In this document: piece after piece, positions 32,085-41,853 of the stretch | Position numbering within the stretch: the stretch's first letter is position 1 | Layout: every line of letters starts with the position of its first letter | From: Achromobacter deleyi | Lineage (GTDB): Bacteria; Pseudomonadota; Gammaproteobacteria; Burkholderiales; Burkholderiaceae_B | Assembly (NCBI RefSeq): GCF_902859705.1 | Contig: NZ_CADIJO010000005.1 | Location: 248,001 to 312,000 of the forward strand | Direction of reading: 5' to 3' | DNA length: 64,000 nucleotides | Translations under genes and position numbers: made by a program | Notes under the pieces: generated by a model | The model's input: the letters and a program-made list of their open reading frames with translations, nothing else | What the model was told of the DNA's origin: nothing | Database searches by the model: none

Positions 32085-34145
32085 TTACCGCACACCGGCA
32101 CCTTTCAGTACCGTCATGCGGCTGGACAGCTCCAGATAGCGCTTGCGCTGCTCATCCGTCGTCAAACCCGTGGCCGCCAATTTCGCCATTTCGGCCTTGG
32201 CCGAATCGAATTCGATCCTGCGCAGGGCGTCGTCCCACTCGGTCTGCGGATCAGGCAGATCTTCCTGCGACAGGATGTCGGCACGCAGCCCCTTGAGCAC
32301 AGTCGCCAGATCAGAATCCGGCTCGGCCGCTTCCAACAAGGCTCCCACATGGCGGGCCCCGCTGGATTGCGCCAGCATGATCAAGTCCCTTACCAATCCT
32401 AGATGGGGGCCATGATCGATGACTTCAAGCTGCTGGTCGCCCATGGAGTCCACCAGCTCGGGGTGAGCAAGCAGCAGTCCCAACAAGCGCTTGGCCAGTG
32501 ACGGCATGGTGCGGCGGCCTTCGAAGCCGCCAACGTCGTCGCGACGCTTCCAGTTGCCTTTGCCGCCTTTCCAGTCACCTTTGCCCTTCCAGTCGCTCTT
32601 GCCTTTCCAGTCGCCCTGGCCTTTCCAGTCTTGCTTGCCGGAACCGCCGCCCCAATTGCCCCCGCCACCCGGCTCACCGCCCGGCGACGAAAACTGGCCG
32701 ACATCGACGTATTCGCCGTCGTCGGCGGGGATGTCATGAAAATCGTGGCCGCCAAAATCGTAGCCCGCGTCCGGATGGCCGCCATCGTGCTGCGGCGCGG
32801 CCGCATGCGTCTCGCCGGCCGCCGGCTTGGCCGGTGCACCGAAAGGCTTGGCCGGCTGCTGCGCCAGCACCTGCGCCATTTCTTCAGGCGTCAGTTGCAC
32901 CAGCTTGGCCATCTCGCGTTCGATCTGCACGCGCAAGGCGCATTCGGGAATGGCCGCCAACAAGGGCTTGGCCTCATGCAGGCAACTGGCTCGACCCTCG
33001 GCCTCGTCCATGTTGTGCCGCGATGCCAATTCGTCGAGCAGGAAGCGCGACAACGCCACCGCCTCGCCCAGGCACGCACGGAAGGCCTCAGGCCCCAGCT
33101 CGCGGACGTACGAATCCGGGTCGTGCTCGGTCGGCAGGAACAGGAATCGGATGGCGATATCGTCGCGCAACACCGGCAGGCAAGCCTGCAGGGCGCGCCA
33201 CGCGGCACGCCGGCCCGCGCCGTCGCCGTCAAAACTGAAGATGACCTTGTCGCTGGAACGCAGCAGCTTCTTGACGTGATCCGGCGTGGTGGCCGTGCCC
33301 AGCGTAGCCACCGCGTTGGCGATGCCCTGCTGCGCCAGGCCCACCACGTCCATGTAGCCTTCGACCACGATGATCTGCCCTTCCTGGCGAATCGCCTGGC
33401 GGGCTTCCCACAGGCCGTACAGCTCCTGGCCCTTGGAGAACAGCGGGGTTTCGGGCGAATTCAGGTACTTGGGCTCGCCTTTGCCGATGATGCGGCCGCC
33501 GAAACCGATCAAGCTGCCGCGCGCATTGCGGATCGGGAACATGACCCGTTCGCGGAAGCGATCGTAGCGGCGCCCGTCTTCGGATTCGATGACGAGCCCG
33601 GACTCCACCAAGGTGGGGTCTTCGTAATTGGGAAAAACCTGGGACAGCCCGTGCCGGTCGGTACCCGACCAGCCCAAGCCAAAATGCGCCGCGATTTCGC
33701 CAGTCAGGCCACGCTGCTTCAGATAGCGGATCGCCGCAGGCGATGCGCGCAACTGCTTCAGATAGTGGGCCTGTGCGGCGTCCAGCACCTGCGTATGGCG
33801 GGACTCCTCGGCCTTGCGGCGCGCGGTTTCCTGCTGTTGGCGGGGGCTGCGATTTTCTTCGGGGACCGTCATTCCCGCCGAAGCCGCGAGCGTGCGCACG
33901 GCCTCGGGGAAACTGGCGCCCGTGTGTTCCATCAGGAAGGTGATGGCGCTGCCATGCGCTCCGCAACCGAAGCAGTGATAGAACTGCTTGGTGGGGCTGA
34001 CAGTGAACGACGGGCTTTTTTCGTTATGAAAGGGGCATAGGCCAAGCAAGTTGGCCCCACCCTTTCGCAACTGCACATACCGCCCGACTACGTCGACGAC
34101 GTCGACCCGGGCGAGTAGTTCCTGGATGAATGATTCTGGAATCAA
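32085..34145 (-). CDS. dnaG: DNA primase DnaG with Trp/Lys/Gly-rich insert
   Basis: 686 residues from a TTG start at 34145, an in-frame TGA lying 6 codons upstream. The CHC2 zinc finger ('CPFHNEKSPSFTVSPTKQFYHCFGCGAHG') spans residues 38-66. A toprim core follows ('EGYMDVVGLAQQGIANAVATLGTA', 'DGDGAGRRAAWR'). Between catalytic core and the C-terminal helicase-binding domain (about residues 545-686) lies an insert with repeated DWKGK units. It synthesises primers at the fork and binds DnaB through its C-terminus. No Shine-Dalgarno is seen, consistent with the low expression of dnaG in this operon type. Confidence 0.95.
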   Translation of the reverse strand: MIPESFIQELLARVDVVDVVGRYVQLRKGGANLLGLCPFHNEKSPSFTVSPTKQFYHCFGCGAHGSAITFLMEHTGASFPEAVRTLAASAGMTVPEENRSPRQQQETARRKAEESRHTQVLDAAQAHYLKQLRASPAAIRYLKQRGLTGEIAAHFGLGWSGTDRHGLSQVFPNYEDPTLVESGLVIESEDGRRYDRFRERVMFPIRNARGSLIGFGGRIIGKGEPKYLNSPETPLFSKGQELYGLWEARQAIRQEGQIIVVEGYMDVVGLAQQGIANAVATLGTATTPDHVKKLLRSSDKVIFSFDGDGAGRRAAWRALQACLPVLRDDIAIRFLFLPTEHDPDSYVRELGPEAFRACLGEAVALSRFLLDELASRHNMDEAEGRASCLHEAKPLLAAIPECALRVQIEREMAKLVQLTPEEMAQVLAQQPAKPFGAPAKPAAGETHAAAPQHDGGHPDAGYDFGGHDFHDIPADDGEYVDVGQFSSPGGEPGGGGNWGGGSGKQDWKGQGDWKGKSDWKGKGDWKGGKGNWKRRDDVGGFEGRRTMPSLAKRLLGLLLAHPELVDSMGDQQLEVIDHGPHLGLVRDLIMLAQSSGARHVGALLEAAEPDSDLATVLKGLRADILSQEDLPDPQTEWDDALRRIEFDSAKAEMAKLAATGLTTDEQRKRYLELSSRMTVLKGAGVR
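32547..32632 (-). repeat. Short tandem coding repeats in dnaG (DWKGK insert)
   Basis: The 18-base unit around TTTCCAGTCGCCTTTGCC is repeated about five times with variations and encodes DWKG(K/Q)(G/S). It lies between the primase catalytic region and the C-terminal helicase-binding domain. Most of the flanks are also Gly-rich. Confidence 0.85.
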
Positions 34146-34159
34146 TAGATTCTGGAATC
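34132..34159 (-). promoter_or_regulatory. Repeated 12-mer at the dnaG start, rare TTG start codon
   Basis: GATTCCAGAATC (near-palindromic) occurs twice, 16 bases apart: once just downstream of the TTG at 34145-34143 (plus 34132-34143) and once upstream (34148-34159). There is no Shine-Dalgarno between rpsU stop and the TTG. The pair could base-pair with each other or bind a factor; role unknown. Confidence 0.4.
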
Positions 34160-34164
34160 AAAGA

Positions 34165-34377
34165 TCAATACAGGCGCGGGGGCAGTTGTTGGCTACGGAT
34201 GCGCTTGTAGTGGCGCTTCACAGCGGCGGCATGCTTGCGCTTGCGCTCGGCCGTGGGCTTCTCGTAGAACTCGCGCGAACGCAGCTCGGTGAGCAAACCG
34301 GTCTTTTCGATGGTGCGCTTGAAGCGGCGCAGAGCGGCTTCAAACGGTTCGTTTTCCTTCAGTCGAACGATAGGCAT
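34165..34377 (-). CDS. rpsU: 30S ribosomal protein S21
   Basis: 70 residues from ATG 34377: '[54 protein letters not shown]', the full S21 sequence with basic C-terminus. It is the first gene of the macromolecular synthesis operon, 19 bases before dnaG. In this operon S21 is strongly and DnaG weakly expressed in known cases. Confidence 0.97.
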   Translation of the reverse strand: MPIVRLKENEPFEAALRRFKRTIEKTGLLTELRSREFYEKPTAERKRKHAAAVKRHYKRIRSQQLPPRLY

Positions 34378-34669
34378 AAAGTGATTGGCCTGCTTGTAGG
34401 GTAACAAAAGTTGATGACAAACCTGGCTTGCTTGCCAGCAGCGCTGCATGGTTTCGTGTGGATTCCGGCAGGGGACAAACCCTGCCCCCAGACGCCTTGC
34501 AGTGCTAACTTTGGCTGGCTGTTTCCGTTACCCAAAGACTACCCAAAGAGTAACAAGCCAAGTTCGGTTTAGCGATAACCAGCGATTCTAGCATGGTCAT
34601 GGCCGTTTTGACTACCAGGGGAACGGTCTGGCGCCATACATTGCCAGGCATTCCGTCCCCTGAAACACG
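34378..34669. other. Upstream region of rpsU
   Basis: No gene in these 292 bases. A direct repeat TACCCAAAGA occurs at 34529-34538 and 34540-34549, 11 bases apart and thus on one face of the helix. It is bracketed by GTTAC/GTAAC. It lies about 150 bases upstream of rpsU and could be a factor-binding site. The TAGAAT-like box near 34586-34591 (minus) lacks a convincing -35. Confidence 0.4.
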
Positions 34670-35212
34670 TCAACCCTTCGACCCTTTGCGGATCCAGGCC
34701 TCGAGCTGATGCGGACGCAGGCTGTCGTAGTCTTCGAACGGCTGGTGGATCCAGGGGTTGGTCGGCAGCTTGTCGACGTAATAGTCAGGCTGCGCCTGGG
34801 AATGCCCCTTCCACCACAGCACGGCGCTGCGCAATTCGGTGATGTCGGCGAATTGGCTCTTGAGGTGGTCGTACACCTTCATGAACGTCTTGCCGGTATC
34901 GACCATGTCGTCCACCAGCAACACCCGCCCGGACAACGTGCCGCGCGTGATGGTGATGAACTGCGCAATATCCATGTCGCCCTGCTTCGTGCCGGCCGCT
35001 TCGCGGTAGCTGCTGGTCGCCAGAATGCCCAACGGCACATCAAAAATACGGGACATAACGTCGCCGACACGCATACCGCCGCGCGCCAGGCACAAAATCT
35101 TGTCGAACTCCCAACCCGATTGATGCACCTGCAAGGCCAGGCGTTCGATCAAACGGTTGTAGTCGTCCCACGTCACCCACAGATGGCTATCGTCATTGGT
35201 CGGCGCGCTCAT
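34670..35212 (-). CDS. Purine-type phosphoribosyltransferase
   Basis: 180 residues from ATG 35212 with AGGAG upstream. The PRPP-binding loop 'RVLLVDDMVDTGKTFMKVYDHL' lies near residues 96-117, preceded by 'ILCLARGGMRVGDVMSRIFDVPLG' typical of xanthine/hypoxanthine phosphoribosyltransferases. It would salvage a purine base using PRPP. Its place immediately after purA and its terminator fits purine metabolism. The exact base specificity cannot be read from sequence. Confidence 0.9.
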   Translation of the reverse strand: MSAPTNDDSHLWVTWDDYNRLIERLALQVHQSGWEFDKILCLARGGMRVGDVMSRIFDVPLGILATSSYREAAGTKQGDMDIAQFITITRGTLSGRVLLVDDMVDTGKTFMKVYDHLKSQFADITELRSAVLWWKGHSQAQPDYYVDKLPTNPWIHQPFEDYDSLRPHQLEAWIRKGSKG

Positions 35213-35242
35213 AGGCAAGGATCTCCTGCGTGAAAATACGAA

Positions 35243-35277
35243 AAGGCCGCCGCCGGTATGAGACCGGCGGCGGCCTT
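35243..35277 (-). terminator. Intrinsic terminator after purA
   Basis: A 15-bp perfect stem AAGGCCGCCGCCGGT / ACCGGCGGCGGCCTT (35243-35257, 35263-35277) with a 5-base loop is followed on minus by TTTCGTATTTT. It separates purA from the phosphoribosyltransferase gene, whose start is 30 bases further. Confidence 0.9.
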
Positions 35278-35295
35278 GGGAATAATAACCCGATG

Positions 35296-36663
<1,368 letters not shown>

Positions 36664-36667
36664 TTAG

Positions 36668-37825
36668 TCACAGCGTTCTGACCGTCCAGGCGCCGTCTTG
36701 CAGCGCCAGCTCGCGATCGCAAACGAATTCGTCCTGATCCTGCTCGTGACCGGGCAATACCTGAACGACAATCTCACCCGACCGGCGCAGACGGCGAACC
36801 GCCTCGGTCAGGGCGGGGGCTTGCCCCCAGGGCGCGCGAACTGCACGCGCCCGTTCCGCTGGCGGCAAACCCGCCGCCAGTTTGCGTAAATCAAGACTGA
36901 AGCCGGTGGCCGGACGCGCACGCCCGAACGCCCGACTGACATCGTCGTAGCGGCCACCCGACACCAGCGCATCGCGCCAGCCCTCGGCGTACAGCGCGAA
37001 CTTCACGCCCGAGTGGTAGCCGTAGCCATTGACGTCGGCCAGGTCAATACCGAACGCCACATTGGGCATGGCATCCACCAGCACCTGCAACGCATCCAGC
37101 GCGGCAGCCACATCCGGCAGCAAAGGCAGCTCGCGGCGCGCCTGCTTGAGCACTTCGGGGCCGCCATACAGCTTGGGCAGCAGTTGCAGCGCCTTGAGCG
37201 TTTCGGCCCGCATGCCGGGCTTGCGCTCTGCCAGCTCGACCAGCCCCGGCACGTCTTTTTCGCGCATCAGGCGGATGATGTCCTGGGACACGGCCGCGGC
37301 AGCGGGATCCGATTCGACGATGCCGCGCAGCACGCCCGGATGGCACAGATCCAGCCGGGGATTGCGTACCCCTGCGATGGCGACCGTTTCCAGCACCAGC
37401 TGAATGATTTCCAGGTCGGCTTCAAAGCCGGCATGGCCGTAGATTTCGGCGCCGATCTGCAGCAGCTCGCGGCTGGACAGCAAGTCCGCCGGGCGGGCAT
37501 GCAGCACGTTGCCGCAATAGCACAGGCGGGTAACGCCGGCGCGGTTCAACAAGTGTGCGTCGATGCGCGTCACCTGGGGAGTCATGTCGGCGCGTACGCC
37601 CAACGTGCGGCCCGACAGCTGGTCGACCAGCTTGCAGGTACGCAGATCCAGATCGCTGCCGGTACCGGACAGCAATGAATCGATGTACTCGACCAGGGGC
37701 GGCGCGACCAGCTCGAAGCCGTAAGTACGGTACAGATCGAGAAGTTCGCGGCGCAATTCCTCGATGCGCCGGGCCTCTGCCGGAAGTACGTCGGCAAGGC
37801 TCTCGGGCAGCAACCAGTTACCCAT
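36668..37825 (-). CDS. hisZ: ATP phosphoribosyltransferase regulatory subunit HisZ
   Basis: 385 residues, a class II aminoacyl-tRNA synthetase paralogue: '[46 protein letters not shown]' then '[28 protein letters not shown]'. It lacks the anticodon-binding domain and partners the short form of HisG in histidine synthesis. The catalytic hisG is not in this window. A hairpin/terminator at 37879-37912 lies just before the start. Confidence 0.95.
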   Translation of the reverse strand: MGNWLLPESLADVLPAEARRIEELRRELLDLYRTYGFELVAPPLVEYIDSLLSGTGSDLDLRTCKLVDQLSGRTLGVRADMTPQVTRIDAHLLNRAGVTRLCYCGNVLHARPADLLSSRELLQIGAEIYGHAGFEADLEIIQLVLETVAIAGVRNPRLDLCHPGVLRGIVESDPAAAAVSQDIIRLMREKDVPGLVELAERKPGMRAETLKALQLLPKLYGGPEVLKQARRELPLLPDVAAALDALQVLVDAMPNVAFGIDLADVNGYGYHSGVKFALYAEGWRDALVSGGRYDDVSRAFGRARPATGFSLDLRKLAAGLPPAERARAVRAPWGQAPALTEAVRRLRRSGEIVVQVLPGHEQDQDEFVCDRELALQDGAWTVRTL

Positions 37826-37878
37826 GAATGTTTACCTGAATAACGCCTAGAGATGCGTGGGCGTCGCCCAAACGAAAA

Positions 37879-37935
37879 AGCGGCTGAGGGGGCGTAAGCC
37901 CGCTCAGCCGCTGCGGAATGTTTTCTAGCTTACGC
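37879..37935 (-). promoter_or_regulatory. Hairpin-terminator in the hisZ leader, candidate attenuator
   Basis: On minus, AGCGGCTGAG / CTCAGCCGCT (37903-37912, 37879-37888) encloses an inner GGGC-TTAC-GCCC stem and is followed by TTTTCGTT. The segment GCGTAAGC just upstream (plus 37928-37935) is complementary to GCTTACGC in the hairpin loop (plus 37892-37899). This gives an 8-bp competing stem that would enclose the 5' arm. A TACAAT box near 37948-37953 on minus could start this leader. Confidence 0.45.
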
Positions 37936-38014
37936 GGTATTGTACATGGTTCAGCGGTGAGCGCCAGCCGGGGTATCCAGGGCGTAACGCCGTCCCCTAT
38001 TGCGCAATCTGCCA

Positions 38015-38044
38015 GAAAAAAGCCCCTTGGCTGACCAAGGGGCT
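38015..38044 (-). terminator. Intrinsic terminator after hflC
   Basis: A 10-bp perfect stem AGCCCCTTGG/CCAAGGGGCT with loop TCAG is followed on minus by TTTTTTC, 27 bases after the hflC stop. It should end the hfq-hflX-hflK-hflC transcript. Confidence 0.9.
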
Positions 38045-38070
38045 TTTGCGTTGCCGCGGGCGGTAAAGCC

Positions 38071-38976
38071 TTATTTCGCGGCGGGCACGGTGACCGGCGC
38101 CAGGGCCTGGCCAGCCGGGTCCTTCATGAACTGGAAGAAGCTGGAGCTGGGGTCGACCACCAGCACGTCACCCGGCTTCGAGAACGAAGCGCGGTAGGCT
38201 TCCAGGCTCTTGTAGTACGTGTAGAACTGCGGGTTCTTGCCATAGGCCTGCGCATAGATCGCGGCGGCGGCGGCGTCGCCCTCACCCATGATGCCCTGGG
38301 CCTTGGCATAGGCCTGGGCCACGATCACTTCGCGTTGGCGGTCGGCCTCGGCGCGGATCTTCTCGCCCTCGGCGGCACCGATGGAACGCAGTTCGTTGGC
38401 GACGCGCGTACGCTCCGCTTCCATACGGCGGTACACCGATTCCGAGATCTCGGGTGCGAACTCGATGCGGCGCAGGCGCACGTCGACGATCTGCACACCC
38501 AACGGCTCGGCGCGCTTGGCGACGTTGGTCAGGATTTCGGCCATGATCTTGTCGCGTTCGGTCGACACCACGTCGCGCACGGTGCGCACGTTGACCGAGG
38601 CGTTCAAGGCATCGCGGATCTGAGCTTGCAGGCGCTCTTGCGCCGCACGCTCGTTGCCGCCGAAGGTCACGTAGTACAGGCGGGGGTCCGCGATGCGCCA
38701 CTTGACGTACGAGTCGATCAGCAGGTTCTTCTTTTCGGAAGTCTGGATACGCTCGGCTTCGTTGGTTTCGATGGTGAGGATGCGCTTGTCCAGCGTCACC
38801 ACGTTCTGGAACGGCGGCGGCGCCTTGAAGTACAGGCCGGGTTCATTGATGACCTTGCGCACTTCACCCAGCGAGAACACCAGGGCGTAGTCGCGCTCGC
38901 GCACCACGAACACGCAGGAAGAAAGGGCGGCCAGCACGATGAGCAGGCCGACCAGGATAGGCATAAGACGTTGCAT
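38071..38976 (-). CDS. hflC: FtsH-protease modulator HflC
   Basis: 301 residues. One N-terminal transmembrane helix ('ILVGLLIVLAALSSCVFVV') and then a band-7/SPFH domain ('VRERDYALVFSLGEVRKVINEPGLYFKAPPPFQNVVTLDKRI'). A 'RAEADRQREVIVAQAYAKAQGIMGEGDAAAAAIYAQAY' coiled-coil region follows. HflC forms a membrane complex with HflK that encloses FtsH and controls its proteolysis; in E. coli it influences lambda lysogeny. It follows hflK by 18 bases. Confidence 0.97.
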   Translation of the reverse strand: MQRLMPILVGLLIVLAALSSCVFVVRERDYALVFSLGEVRKVINEPGLYFKAPPPFQNVVTLDKRILTIETNEAERIQTSEKKNLLIDSYVKWRIADPRLYYVTFGGNERAAQERLQAQIRDALNASVNVRTVRDVVSTERDKIMAEILTNVAKRAEPLGVQIVDVRLRRIEFAPEISESVYRRMEAERTRVANELRSIGAAEGEKIRAEADRQREVIVAQAYAKAQGIMGEGDAAAAAIYAQAYGKNPQFYTYYKSLEAYRASFSKPGDVLVVDPSSSFFQFMKDPAGQALAPVTVPAAK

Positions 38977-38994
38977 GATCAGGACTCCTCCGGG

Positions 38995-40299
38995 TTAGCG
39001 CGACGTACGGTCGCGGGGCAGCGCGTTGCTATTGCTGCTGCCGGAAGGCTGGGGCACCGGCACCGCATTGCCACGCAGAGGCGGCTGGACGGGCGGGCTG
39101 ATCAATGCAGGCGAACCGGGGTTGCCTACCGCGGACTTGCTGGCGTCTTGAGCCGCCAGATGCATGATCTTGTCCAAGGGCAGATACAGCATGTTGTTGT
39201 TGCTCTTGGTGTCGACCATGACCTTGCTGGCACGCGTGAAGATGTCCTGCATGCTCTCCAGGTACATGCGCTGGCGCATGACCACGGGTGACTTCTCGTA
39301 TTCGCCCAGGATACTGGTGAAGCGCGACGTATTACCTTGCGCATCGCCCACGACCTTGGCCTTGTAGCCTTCGGCCTGTTCGGTCATGCGCGAGGCCTGA
39401 CCGCTGGCCAGCGGCACGACCTGGTTGGCGTAGGCCTGGCCTTCGTTGATCTGGCGCTCGCGATCCTGGCCCGCCTTGACGGCGTCGTCGAACGCGGCTT
39501 GCACCTGTTCGGGCGGCTGCACGTTCTGGATGGCGACCGTGCTGACCTGCACACCGGTCTGGTAGCGGTCGAGAATCTGCTGCATCAGCGTCTGGACCTG
39601 CGAAGCAACGGTCGTACGGCCTTCGTACAGGACGAAGTCCATGGACTGCTTGCCGACCACTTCGCGCATGGCGGTTTCAGACGCCTGGCGCACGGAGTCG
39701 TCCGGGTCGCGGGTCATGAAGAGGTAGTCGGGTGCGCCATCCGCACGCAGGCGATACTGCACGACGAACTGCATGTCGACGATGTTCTCGTCCGTCGTGA
39801 GCATCAGCGCTTCAGGCAAGACCTTGTTGCGCGAACCGCCACGGAAACCGACTTCGAACGTGCGCAGCTGCGACACGTTGACCATTTCGTGGCTTTGGAT
39901 GGGATACGGCAGGCGCCATTGGAAACCGGCCTGCGACGTGCTCTTGTACTTGCCGAACTGGGTGACGACGGCGACCTGGCCTTCCTGGACGATATAGAAG
40001 CCACTGGCCGCCCAGATGCCGACCGCGACCAGGGCGATCACTCCCAGTCCGATGCGTGCGCCACGCGGCGAAGGCGGCGTCATGCCGCCCCGATTGCCGC
40101 CCGGGCGATTGTTGCCGCCCCCGCCTTTACGGCCGAATAACGATCCGATGCGATTATTGAAATCGCGCCAGACCTCATCGAGGTCTGGAGGACCGTCTCC
40201 GTTGCCTTGAGGCCGCTTGGGCGGCGGCTCGGAGCCATTGTTGTTTCCACGACCCCAACCGGGGTCATTCAGATTGAAGAGTTTGATAATTCGAGGCAT
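38995..40299 (-). CDS. hflK: FtsH-protease modulator HflK
   Basis: 434 residues from ATG 40299. A Gly/Asn/Arg-rich N-terminus ('GWGRGNNNGSEPPPKRPQG'), a transmembrane helix near residues 85-105 ('GLGVIALVAVGIWAASGFYIV') and then an SPFH domain ('QVAVVTQFGKYKSTSQAGFQWRLPYPIQSHEMVNVSQLRTFEVG'). The C-terminus is Pro/Ser-rich. It acts with HflC around FtsH. The start overlaps the hflX end by 35 bases. Confidence 0.97.
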   Translation of the reverse strand: MPRIIKLFNLNDPGWGRGNNNGSEPPPKRPQGNGDGPPDLDEVWRDFNNRIGSLFGRKGGGGNNRPGGNRGGMTPPSPRGARIGLGVIALVAVGIWAASGFYIVQEGQVAVVTQFGKYKSTSQAGFQWRLPYPIQSHEMVNVSQLRTFEVGFRGGSRNKVLPEALMLTTDENIVDMQFVVQYRLRADGAPDYLFMTRDPDDSVRQASETAMREVVGKQSMDFVLYEGRTTVASQVQTLMQQILDRYQTGVQVSTVAIQNVQPPEQVQAAFDDAVKAGQDRERQINEGQAYANQVVPLASGQASRMTEQAEGYKAKVVGDAQGNTSRFTSILGEYEKSPVVMRQRMYLESMQDIFTRASKVMVDTKSNNNMLYLPLDKIMHLAAQDASKSAVGNPGSPALISPPVQPPLRGNAVPVPQPSGSSNSNALPRDRTSR

Positions 40300-41371
40300 T
40301 GTTTCCCACAATCTGTCCGGTCTCCGCCATTGCCCCGCGCAACGCGTCCAGACCGGCGCGCTCGGTGGCGCTTACAAATACTCGCGCAATCGTACCATGG
40401 GCGTCGCGCTCCACTCGGGGTTCCAAACCGGCCCGGTCGATCTTGTTGTATACCAGAATGGTCGGAACGTTGGCAGCGCCGATTTCAGCCAGGACTTTAT
40501 TGACCTCGAAAATCTGCTCGTCGCGCTGCGGACTGGCCGCGTCGACCACGTGCAGCAGCAGGTCGGCATGCACGGTTTCTTCCAGGGTGGCGCGGAAAGC
40601 GGCGATCAGGTCGTGAGGCAGGTCGCGGATGAACCCCACGGTATCCGATACGACGACGTTGCCCGCCCCTTCGATCCAGATGCGGCGCGTGGTGGTGTCC
40701 AGCGTGGCGAACAACTGGTCCGCCGCATAGGTGTCGGCCCGGGTCAGCGCATTGAACAGGGTCGACTTGCCCGCGTTGGTGTAGCCCACCAGCGACACGG
40801 ACAAGGCGCCGCCACGTGCGCGCGCGCGCCGTTGCGTGACCCGTTGGCGTTCGACCCGGTCCAGGCGCTCGCGCAGCGTCTTGACCTTGGCGCCGATCAT
40901 GCGGCGGTCCATTTCGAGCTGGGATTCGCCGGGGCCGCGCATGCCGATGCCGCCCCGCTGGCGTTCCAGGTGGCTCCACATGCGCGTCAGGCGCGTGGAC
41001 AAGTGCTGCAATTGCGCCAGTTCGACCTGCAGCTTGCCTTCGTGGCTCTTGGCGCGCAGCGCGAAGATATCGAGGATGAGCGCGACGCGATCCACCACGC
41101 GCAGGTTGAACAGGCGTTCCAGGTTGCGCTGCTGGGCGGGCGACAGGGGCTGATCGAACAGCACGATATCGGCGAGCAGCGCTTGGGCCATGCCGACGCC
41201 TTCGTCGGCCTTGCCGGAACCGATGAAGAACTTGGCGTCGGGGCGGTCGCGGCGGGCGGTCAGGGTGCCGACGATTTCGGCGCCCGCCCCCTTCGCCAGC
41301 ATGGCGAATTCCTCGGCGTGGGCCGTGAAGTCGGGATCACCGAGATCCACGCTGATAATCAGTGCGCGCAT
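40265..41371 (-). CDS. hflX: Ribosome-associated GTPase HflX
   Basis: 368 residues. N-terminal HflX domain ('DRPDAKFFIGSGKADEGVGMAQALLADIVLFDQPLSPAQQRNLER') and a coiled-coil/GPGES link ('GGIGMRGPGESQLEMDRRMIGAKV'). Then the G domain: G1 'GYTNAGKSTLFNALT' near residue 200, G3 'DTVGFIRDLP' and G4 'NKID'. It splits stalled ribosomes in known cases. It is encoded between hfq and hflK. Confidence 0.97.
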   Translation of the reverse strand: MRALIISVDLGDPDFTAHAEEFAMLAKGAGAEIVGTLTARRDRPDAKFFIGSGKADEGVGMAQALLADIVLFDQPLSPAQQRNLERLFNLRVVDRVALILDIFALRAKSHEGKLQVELAQLQHLSTRLTRMWSHLERQRGGIGMRGPGESQLEMDRRMIGAKVKTLRERLDRVERQRVTQRRARARGGALSVSLVGYTNAGKSTLFNALTRADTYAADQLFATLDTTTRRIWIEGAGNVVVSDTVGFIRDLPHDLIAAFRATLEETVHADLLLHVVDAASPQRDEQIFEVNKVLAEIGAANVPTILVYNKIDRAGLEPRVERDAHGTIARVFVSATERAGLDALRGAMAETGQIVGNNASNYQTLQSE

Positions 41372-41395
41372 ACATGCACCATATTGGAGCCAAAG

Positions 41396-41431
41396 CGAAA
41401 ATGCCCGCCGACGTCGACCGTCCGGCGGGCA
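41396..41431 (-). terminator. Terminator-like hairpin after hfq
   Basis: A 9-bp stem TGCCCGCCG/CGGCGGGCA (41402-41410, 41423-41431) with a 12-base loop is followed on minus by TTTTCGC. It lies 24 bases after the hfq stop and would partly separate hfq from hflX. Confidence 0.7.
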
Positions 41432-41455
41432 ATAAAAGGTACTTCAGGAGCGAGA

Positions 41456-41692
41456 TTACTCAGCAGGGACTTCCACCTGGAAATTCACGGCGCGGGCGGG
41501 AACAACGGTGGAAATGGCGTGCTTGTAGACCATTTGCGTGACCGTGTTACGCAGCAGCACCACGTACTGGTCGAAAGATTCGATTTGCCCTTGAAGCTTG
41601 ATGCCGTTCACCAGGTAGATCGACACCGGCACATGATCTTTGCGCAGGGTGTTCAGGAACGGATCTTGCAGAGTTTGCCCTTTATTGCTCAT
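41456..41692 (-). CDS. hfq: RNA chaperone Hfq
   Basis: 78 residues, standard beta-proteobacterial size: '[42 protein letters not shown]' (Sm1) and '[15 protein letters not shown]' (Sm2). The hexamer mediates sRNA-mRNA pairing. The C-terminal tail is very short, as in this class. Confidence 0.98.
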   Translation of the reverse strand: MSNKGQTLQDPFLNTLRKDHVPVSIYLVNGIKLQGQIESFDQYVVLLRNTVTQMVYKHAISTVVPARAVNFQVEVPAE

Positions 41693-41853
41693 TGGCCAGG
41701 CTCCATTTGTTTGTTATTGAGTGGTGGCGCGCCGTGTACTGGTGGAGCACGCCGAAACATGTACTCTACAGGGTTTTCCCGGCCCGTGCCACTTGTGTCG
41801 AAAGCGAAGATGACACCAGAGTTTTCCGCCGGAAAAGCCTTGCTGGCCGTGGT

